Positions 1-4,549 of a stretch of 6,087 bases of DNA are shown here, in pieces. Position 1 is the first letter of the stretch, and each line of letters opens with the position of its first letter. A program made the position numbers and the translations under genes. This DNA comes from Planctomycetia bacterium (GTDB lineage Bacteria; Planctomycetota; PLA2; JAEUHO01), in assembly GCA_030618975.1 (NCBI GenBank), contig JAUXCH010000329.1:1-6087 (forward strand). Reading direction: 5' to 3'. The notes below the pieces were generated by a model, which saw nothing but the letters and a program-made list of their open reading frames with translations, was not told where the DNA came from and ran no database searches.

Positions 1-12
1 CCCCGGGAGTGT

Positions 13-42
13 GGGCGAGGCCGGACGGTTCCGGCCTCGCCC
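13..42 (-). terminator. Hairpin after the 292-aa gene, possible transcript terminator
   Basis: The arms at 13-25 and 30-42 are perfectly complementary over 13 bp (GGGCGAGGCCGGA and its complement) around a 4-nt loop. The structure lies 8 nt past the stop codon of the minus-strand gene ending at 51, where an operon terminator would be expected. No T-tract follows on the minus strand, so it is not a canonical intrinsic terminator. It could instead stabilise the 3' end of the message or serve whatever lies beyond the window. Confidence 0.55.
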
Positions 43-50
43 GCGTACGC

Positions 51-929
51 CTACAGTTGCAGGACGAGGGTCACGTCATCCGTGGTCCAGCCGCTGAAGA
101 CGCCGGTCGGCTTGCGGCTCGTCTGTCTGCCCGGCAGGTAGTACAGGTCCTGGAACGTGAACGCGGAGAAGGAGCCCAGCTCGGTGTCGAGCTGGTTGTT
201 CAACGCGCCCATCCCTGTGATCACCTTCGGTTCGAGCTGGTCCGCGATCTGCCCGGACTTGAGGCCGCCCTCCACCCAGTAGGCCCACCGCGCGACGTGA
301 CCTCGCAGGTGGCCACTGCCGTCGAGATAGAGGTAGAGGTGATAGGTGATGCTTGCGTCGTAGTCCGGCCACCACGGCACGTTGATGTTGAGCTTCTGGT
401 AGATCTTCAGATACCGACGCGTCGAGCTCAGGTGGCTCACGCCGGACGGGAACATGGTCCACGTCAGCGTGGGGTTGCCGACGCGATCCGCATCGCCACC
501 CAACAGCGGGTCGATCTCGTCCTTCCACTTCTGCAGGAATAGATCCCGAAAGCTCATCCGAATCTCGAATCCGCCCTTGTTGGCAGCTGCCAACAGTATG
601 TTCGTCGTGCGGTTGTTGATGCCGTGTGCGGACAGATGGTCGACGTCGTAATCCGAGCCCGAATTCTTCCTGTTGGTGATCTGGACGAAGAAGCCGTCGT
701 AGTCAGGGAAGCTGAAGATGGGAAACGGAGGCGCGAAGAGGATCAGGTGGCCATCTGCAGCGGTGGAAGCATTGACCCGTGCCGAGCTGATGTTGCTCGA
801 GAATCCTACCGAGCTCAGCGAGGAGCTGGTGGCCTTGTTGTAGCGAGAGGATTGCGGCACGCCGTAGAGCCGGCTCGAGCCGGACTGGTTGTTGCCCTTG
901 TAGACGGAGCTGAGGAAGGCCAGCGGCAT
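51..929 (-). CDS. Hypothetical protein, 292 aa, Tyr/Trp/Asn-rich, no cysteine
   Basis: I cannot assign this protein to a named family. The start at 929 is well supported: GGAGGGG at 935-941 lies 5 nt upstream, and the upstream gene stops 2 nt away. The first 55 or so residues are Ser/Asn-rich and likely flexible, with no signal peptide. From residue 60 the protein looks globular. A hydrophobic Phe/Pro stretch (about 61-83, containing FAPPFPIF) is followed by an Asn/Asp segment (84-108), a helix-like segment with SFRDLFLQKWKDEID (126-140), a Trp/Tyr-rich strand region (184-219, containing WWPDYDASITYHLYLYLDG and RWAYWVEGG), and a C-terminal segment with FQDLYYLPG (259-267). There are no cysteines. 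The alternating aromatic/polar residues at 190-220 suggest a beta-hairpin or sheet. I looked for the ribosome-inactivating EAARF-type motif and for hydrolase nucleophile elbows and found neither. Its composition is much richer in Asn, Ser and Tyr than its Arg/Ala-rich neighbours, which may mean different selection or acquisition. It is the second gene of a two-gene operon. Confidence is high that it is a real gene; its function is unknown. Confidence 0.85.
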   Translation of the reverse strand: MPLAFLSSVYKGNNQSGSSRLYGVPQSSRYNKATSSSLSSVGFSSNISSARVNASTAADGHLILFAPPFPIFSFPDYDGFFVQITNRKNSGSDYDVDHLSAHGINNRTTNILLAAANKGGFEIRMSFRDLFLQKWKDEIDPLLGGDADRVGNPTLTWTMFPSGVSHLSSTRRYLKIYQKLNINVPWWPDYDASITYHLYLYLDGSGHLRGHVARWAYWVEGGLKSGQIADQLEPKVITGMGALNNQLDTELGSFSAFTFQDLYYLPGRQTSRKPTGVFSGWTTDDVTLVLQL

Positions 930-931
930 GA

Positions 932-1402
932 CTACCCCTCCTTCCTGATGAACGGAGAGAGCCGTTCATTCGTGACGAGCTTGCCGATCTTCACGCGGCC
1001 TCGCGGTACGCGAGCGAACTCCTGCAAGAGCCCCTGCACCAGGAGGTGGTTCGCCTTCGTGGGCGCCCGCTGGAGGCGCTGGTAGGCCCGGGCCAGGATG
1101 TCCTGGCGCGAGGCACCCCGCTCGATCATCGCGTAGACCCACTTCGGCGGCCTCTTTACGGGGCTCAAGGCTCCTTCCGTAACCTGCCGGCGTTCGGCGC
1201 GCGTGAAGGGGTTCGAGGGTACTGCCTTCCCCCGTCCCGACTTCCCGTCGGGGCGGGCGAGGGCCTCCGCGTCGGCGCGGCGTAGCTTGCCCGCCGCCGG
1301 TGCCCTCTTGATCCGCGCGAGAACGAGCTTTGCCCGCTCGTACGTCGCCTTGGGCGACGCCTTCCTCGCCGCGGATTTCTTCTTCTTTCTTGCTCCTGCC
1401 AT
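932..1402 (-). CDS. Small basic protein with Lys-rich N-terminal tail, 156 aa
   Basis: The start is the ATG at 1402, because GAAAGGAG (1413-1420) sits 10 nt upstream. The frame is open further upstream to an ATG at 1510, but that stretch lacks a good ribosome binding site and reads as Arg/Cys-rich noise. The N-terminus (MAGARKKKKSAARK) and the next 60 residues resemble histone-H1-like or nucleoid-protein tails. More than a quarter of all residues are Lys or Arg, against about a dozen acidic ones. The C-terminal half (about 85-156) looks folded and helical, with YAMIERGASRQDILARAY (90-107) and ANHLLVQGLLQEFARV (117-132) as likely amphipathic helices. There are no cysteines, membrane segments or catalytic motifs. 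Binding to nucleic acid or to an acidic partner is an inference from charge. It is the first gene of the operon with the 292-aa protein, so it may be that protein's partner, chaperone or regulator. I do not recognise the family. Confidence 0.78.
   Translation of the reverse strand: MAGARKKKKSAARKASPKATYERAKLVLARIKRAPAAGKLRRADAEALARPDGKSGRGKAVPSNPFTRAERRQVTEGALSPVKRPPKWVYAMIERGASRQDILARAYQRLQRAPTKANHLLVQGLLQEFARVPRGRVKIGKLVTNERLSPFIRKEG
935..941 (-). promoter_or_regulatory. Ribosome binding site of the 292-aa gene
   Basis: GGAGGGG on the minus strand lies 5 nt before the ATG at 929 and overlaps the last sense codons of the basic-protein gene. Ribosomes finishing the upstream gene would cover this site, which implies translational coupling and linked production of the two proteins. 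Confidence 0.8.
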
Positions 1403-1412
1403 CGTCTTGCCG

Positions 1413-1420
1413 CTCCTTTC
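1413..1420 (-). promoter_or_regulatory. Ribosome binding site of the 156-aa basic-protein gene
   Basis: GAAAGGAG on the minus strand lies 10 nt before the ATG at 1402. It decides that start over the in-frame ATG at 1510. Confidence 0.7.
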
Positions 1421-1681
1421 TCCGGATGCCCGGCAGTACGGCATGCGACGGTCCCGATCGCTGCGGACCGGAGTGGCGACCATCCGCACACACGAACCGC
1501 TCTTCCACACGTCCTACGCGTCGAGCGCTCACTGGCAGCGCGTTCGGACCACGCCGGCATCCTAGCGATTTCTGCCTCACGTGTCACCCGCCCGGTTGCG
1601 GTCTCGCGCAGGAGCGTCGGCATGGAGGCCTATCGTCCTCAGGCGGCGATCCCTCGCTTGCGGGCTGAGGTCTCGGCCCGG

Positions 1682-1708
1682 GCGCGTCGGGGATCGTCCC
1701 CGCCGCGC
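1682..1708. repeat. Inverted repeat (hairpin) in the gene-free stretch
   Basis: A 6-bp perfect stem (CGGGGA at 1688-1693 with TCCCCG at 1697-1702) closes a 3-nt loop. After a single mismatched position it is extended by 5 bp (GCGCG at 1682-1686 with CGCGC at 1704-1708). It lies between the 3' end of the toxin-antitoxin remnant and the leftward operon. No T-tract flanks it on either strand. It could be a relic terminator of the decayed locus or chance in GC-rich DNA. Confidence 0.35.
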
Positions 1709-1741
1709 GCAGGCAGTCGGATCCAGGACAGTAGAACTCCG

Positions 1742-2039
1742 GTCGTGCACGTGACGATGCCCGACTTCGAAGAGACCGACGACGGGTGGGAGGGTCCGCA
1801 GCCAAGGGGACGGCATCCAGGTTCGGCCTGGCACGGGCTGCCGGACGGGAGCTACGCGAAGCGCCGTCCCCGAGAGGGCGAGGAGCCCCGCCTCGCCCAG
1901 GAGATCCTCATCCGTCGCGCGGAGGAGCGGGGCCGGGACGCGGTTCTCGGAGCGCGTGGGATGCCGGGAAGGTGTCCTCGCCCTCTTGCGCGTTGACCCC
2001 GGCGCGCGCGACCGCTTCGAGGATGTGATCGAGATCGAC
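1742..2039 (-). pseudogene. Remnant of a HEPN (DUF86, HepT-like) toxin gene
   Basis: Three minus-strand pieces in shifting frames follow the order of a DUF86/HepT protein. The first, at 2004-2039, encodes VDLDHILEAVAR, close to the family's N-terminal helix (typically LxHILEAIxR). In the same frame, 1948-1985 encodes EGEDTFPASHALR, matching the family's FLAS-type stretch. This frame then hits a stop (TGA). The second piece, at 1889-1909 in another frame, encodes EDLLGEA and corresponds to the conserved EIIGEA helix. The third, around 1742-1765, encodes VGHRHVHD and may be a shortened form of the active-site region, normally like GMRNxLVHDYF with an RxxxxH ribonuclease motif; that motif is not intact here. 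HEPN toxins of this type are RNases or AMPylation targets controlled by an adjacent MNT protein. With frames broken and the catalytic motif damaged, this copy should be inactive. The first two pieces are reasonably clear; the third is weak. Confidence 0.55.
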
Positions 2040-2049
2040 GCACTCGCGT

Positions 2050-2056
2050 CCTCCCC
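2050..2056 (-). promoter_or_regulatory. Relic ribosome binding site of the HEPN remnant
   Basis: GGGGAGG on the minus strand sits at the very end of the MNT remnant and just before the HEPN-like coding piece. That is where the toxin gene's ribosome binding site lies in intact MNT-HEPN operons with abutting genes. No start codon remains in the HEPN frame, so this is probably a fossil; GC-rich sequence could also produce it by chance. Confidence 0.3.
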
Positions 2057-2263
2057 AGGGGCCGGGCTTCCCGCAGCACGCGTTCACGGAGTCGCGGATC
2101 CAGTTCTCGTTCGGCGACGACGTCAACGGGTTTCCCCAGGAACTCCTCGAGATCCAGGATCAACCCGGTCGGGAACCACGGGCTGACGTCCGTCTCCGGA
2201 CCTGTCGCAACGAGGAAAGTCGACGTCGCTGGACGGCGCATCCGCGCGGCAAGCCGTTGCTAC
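2056..2263 (-). pseudogene. Remnant of an MNT nucleotidyltransferase antitoxin gene (MntA-like), frameshifted
   Basis: The minus strand from 2217 to 2056 reads LVATGPETDVSPWFPTG, then LDLEEFLGKPVDVVAE and LDPRLRERVLREARPL. This is an excellent match to the C-terminal half of small MNT-domain proteins (PF01909 type), including the VDVVxE strand and the terminal RERVLREAxPL helix. The catalytic DxD motif (SSDVDF) is present at 2216-2227 but in the other frame: one extra T in the minus-strand TTT (AAA at 2216-2218) separates the halves. Further upstream, the GS-x-ARG signature is eroded to ATACRAD or, in another frame, GLPRG. No start codon with a ribosome binding site is visible. In the family this protein is the antitoxin that silences the adjacent HEPN toxin, often by AMP transfer. 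Here it cannot be made intact. A single sequencing error would not rescue it, because the N-terminal motif is also degraded. Confidence 0.72.
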
Positions 2264-2358
2264 TCGTTCTCGCCCTTGCCGCCTCCCCCGCCACCTGAGT
2301 TCGAAGGCGGCGTGGATCGACCCTGAGGACACCGCATGGCGTATGCTATCTCCGACGC

Positions 2359-2363
2359 GGGAG
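2359..2363 (+). promoter_or_regulatory. Ribosome binding site of the HEAT-repeat gene
   Basis: GGGAG lies 6 nt before the ATG at 2370. The alternative in-frame ATG at 2343 has only a weak GAGG about 14 nt away. Starting at 2370 also places the hydrophobic segment right at the N-terminus, as expected for a signal anchor. Confidence 0.65.
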
Positions 2364-2369
2364 CATCAA

Positions 2370-4454
2370 ATGGCACGTGCGCTACTCGTCCTGGCTCTCA
2401 TCTCCGCCGTGCTGGTCGGCCTGTTCGTCGTCGACCTGCTCTCCCCAGGCTCCGAGGAGGTGCCCTCGACGGGTCGATCCGAGGACCCGGTCCTTGTAGG
2501 CCCCGGCGCTGCGGACGCCTCTGTGGGTCGCCCCCCTGACACGGACCCCGTAGCCGACGTCGAGGATGCAACCAACCCAGACCGATCGGAGGGAACGGCC
2601 TCTGGGGGTGGATCGGCGGAAGCACCCGCCGGGGACCGAGAGGAAGTCACGACATCGGTGGGTCGCTACACAAAGGCGTCCGCCGGCGACCCCGCGGAAA
2701 CCGCGGCCTCCCGAGACGGTTCGGAGGCCGTGCTACCCAGAAGCACTCGCGAACGTACCGCCGTCGCGAGCGGTCGGGATGGCAAGTCCTCCAGCAGTGA
2801 CCCCGAGGACCGGATGCGGGCGTCCAAGGCGGCACGCGCCAGGCAGAGGAGGATCCAGGCGGCCGTGATCCCTCCTCTCCTCGAGGTCCTCGAATTGGAG
2901 AAACCCCTCCACCCGGAGATCGAGTCCGCTGCGTACATCGCCCTGGCGAAGGTCGCCCGCAGCTCGGCGCACGTCGAGATCATCATGCGTGGCCTGAACG
3001 ATGCCAGCGCACGCGATCCAGCTGTTCTCGATGGCGCCGCCCTCGGTCTCGGACTGCTCCGCCGTACGAATCCCGCGGATCGATTCAGCGCTGCCGTACT
3101 CGGCAGCGTGCGTGCCCTTCTCTTCCGCGTGTTTGAAGATGGCGCCTATCCGGTCCAAACGCGCGGCTTCGCCGCCGTCGCCATCGGCCTCTTGGGCGAC
3201 CAACCGCGCAGTTCGGGGGGGGGCCGCTCCACCACCCGGCACCTTTTCGAGTTGCTCGCGACACACCATGGCGAGCTGGATCCATGCGTCGGTCTGCTGA
3301 TGGCCGTCGGCATGCAGCCACACCTCTCCGTCACGAAGGAGCAGCGAGGTGTTCTCACAGTCGCCGCTCTCGAGGGCCGCCTCTACGAAGCAAGTGTCAA
3401 CGGCCTGATCCGAGCGTACGCGGCGCACGCGCTCGGCCGGATCGGCACCGGCGAGGACATCGACACGCTCGCAGCCGTGCTCACAGCGCGGCGTGGCATG
3501 CCGAAGAACGTCAAGCGATCGGCCGCCATCGGCCTCGGCCTTCTGAGTCGGCATGTGGAGCGAAGCGACCGCGAGCGCATCGCCGCAGTGCTGCTCACGC
3601 AATACGACAGGCTCAAGGACACGAGCACGAAGAACTTCGCTCTGATCAGCCTTGCGTACCTGCTCGTCGACGATGTCCGTTCCGGGTCGACGCATGTGCT
3701 CGTCCACACCCAGGCGGACGAGAGGATCTTGGAGATCGCCGAGGGGGGTTCCTACAGGCACCGGCCGTTTGGCGCCATGGCGCTGGGCTTGATCCTGCGC
3801 GAGGTGGGCAACGCGAATGCAGGCGGTAGATACCTGGGGTTCAGAGAATCCGCCTTCCGTATCCTGCGGGGCGGTGTGACCGACATCAGGCAAGGGAAGA
3901 AATGCCGTGCGGCCTTCTGCACCGCCGTCGGCATGGCCAGGGACGAAGACAGCATGCTCGCACTGCGCGCGATCGTCGCGGATCGCAATTACGACGCGAC
4001 GCTTCGAGGCTACGCGGGCCTCGGGCTCGGACTCATGGGCAACGCGACTCCCGAGGTCGTGACGAGCATCACCGAAGGCATGTGTGAGCGATCCTCCGAG
4101 AAGCTGCGTCGTCAGATGGCCCTCGCGTTGGGCCTGCTCGGCAACCCCGTACTCGAGGGCACGGACAAGACGGCCGTCGACTTCCTCGTCGATGAACTCG
4201 AACAGGCCAAGACCCAAAGCCTCAAGCGCCAGGTCGTGCTTGCGCTCGCCAGCATCGGCGGCCACCGCGCCGTCGCGCCCCTCGTGGAGATCCTCCAGAA
4301 CGAGGACGAGCAGGACCTGACCCGCGCCCTGGCTTGTGCTGGCCTGGGTATGGTGGGCGACATCGAGCCGGTCCCTTCCGTGGAGCGCGCCGTCCAGGAC
4401 CTCAACTACCGTGCGTCAACCGACTTGATCAATGCACTGCGCTCCATTCTCTGA
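2370..4454 (+). CDS. Membrane-anchored HEAT-repeat protein, 694 aa
   Basis: The protein starts MARALLVLALISAVLVGLFVV, a hydrophobic signal anchor over about residues 4-24 with no clear cleavage site. Residues 25-160 form a low-complexity Ser/Asp/Glu/Gly/Pro linker, and 150-163 a basic stretch (RASKAARARQRR). From about 165 to the C-terminus the protein is alpha-helical with about twelve HEAT-like repeats. Their second helices carry a recurring AAxALGLLG pattern, seen near residues 222, 268, 351, 385, 423, 467, 514, 548, 583, 622 and 654. Such solenoids are protein-interaction scaffolds; no catalytic motif is visible. The likely topology is a short cytoplasmic N-terminus, one membrane helix, and the solenoid held outside the membrane by the linker. 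A run of nine G at 3215-3223 lies within the coding sequence. The gene is alone on its strand and converges with the gene ending at 4550. HEAT is clear; the partner is unknown. Confidence 0.9.
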   Translation: MARALLVLALISAVLVGLFVVDLLSPGSEEVPSTGRSEDPVLVGPGAADASVGRPPDTDPVADVEDATNPDRSEGTASGGGSAEAPAGDREEVTTSVGRYTKASAGDPAETAASRDGSEAVLPRSTRERTAVASGRDGKSSSSDPEDRMRASKAARARQRRIQAAVIPPLLEVLELEKPLHPEIESAAYIALAKVARSSAHVEIIMRGLNDASARDPAVLDGAALGLGLLRRTNPADRFSAAVLGSVRALLFRVFEDGAYPVQTRGFAAVAIGLLGDQPRSSGGGRSTTRHLFELLATHHGELDPCVGLLMAVGMQPHLSVTKEQRGVLTVAALEGRLYEASVNGLIRAYAAHALGRIGTGEDIDTLAAVLTARRGMPKNVKRSAAIGLGLLSRHVERSDRERIAAVLLTQYDRLKDTSTKNFALISLAYLLVDDVRSGSTHVLVHTQADERILEIAEGGSYRHRPFGAMALGLILREVGNANAGGRYLGFRESAFRILRGGVTDIRQGKKCRAAFCTAVGMARDEDSMLALRAIVADRNYDATLRGYAGLGLGLMGNATPEVVTSITEGMCERSSEKLRRQMALALGLLGNPVLEGTDKTAVDFLVDELEQAKTQSLKRQVVLALASIGGHRAVAPLVEILQNEDEQDLTRALACAGLGMVGDIEPVPSVERAVQDLNYRASTDLINALRSIL

Positions 4455-4527
4455 GGAGCTGCGCCTACCGAAGCGTCCCTGCGCGCGCGTCATGAATCCG
4501 TCGCGAAACGCGCGGAATTTCACCTGA

Positions 4528-4549
4528 CCCCGATGCGCCCCCGATGCGC
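4528..4549. repeat. Exact 11-bp tandem duplication in the convergent gap
   Basis: CCCCGATGCGC occurs twice in direct succession (4528-4538 and 4539-4549). It ends exactly where the TGA (minus strand) of the downstream gene begins. It is non-coding for both flanking genes and probably arose by replication slippage. Confidence 0.7.

Larger units (their letters stand above)
1403..2369. other. Gene-free stretch with decayed coding remnants
   Basis: No intact gene is supported in these 967 bases. The minus-strand portion from about 2263 down to about 1742 holds broken pieces of an MNT/HEPN toxin-antitoxin pair. The part from 1403 to about 1740 must carry the promoter and leader of the leftward operon, but I see no convincing -35/-10 pair, and such boxes are hard to call in DNA this GC-rich. 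The part from 2264 to 2369 holds the upstream region of the HEAT-repeat gene. The short open frames here have Arg/Pro/Ser-rich, low-information translations typical of chance frames in GC-rich DNA. Confidence 0.7.

Noticed and set aside
9..542. A 177-codon plus-strand frame opposite the 292-aa gene
   Set aside because: It is an antisense shadow. The minus-strand frame has the ribosome binding site, operon spacing and protein-like composition.
51..929. Ribosome-inactivating (Shiga/ricin-type) toxin reading of the 292-aa protein
   Set aside because: The EAARF-type active-site helix and the spaced Tyr/Glu/Arg/Trp pattern are not present; SFRDLFLQKW is only superficially similar.
1403..1510. N-terminal extension of the basic protein to the ATG at 1510
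   Set aside because: There is no good ribosome binding site and the added residues look like noise, whereas GAAAGGAG sits properly before the ATG at 1402.
2251..2298. Plus-strand short frame encoding KPLLLVLALAASPAT, resembling a signal peptide
   Set aside because: It stops at once, has no start codon or ribosome binding site, and overlaps the region upstream of the MNT remnant; probably chance.
2733..4265. A 510-codon open frame on the minus strand opposite the HEAT-repeat gene
   Set aside because: It is antisense to a clearly coding frame. Its translation has no recognisable domain and is the expected GC-rich shadow of the plus-strand gene.
4484..4514. Possible terminator hairpin between the convergent genes (CGCGCGT and ACGCGCG arms)
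   Set aside because: Only 7 bp of simple CG alternation around a 17-nt loop, with a poor T-tract; easily chance in this composition.
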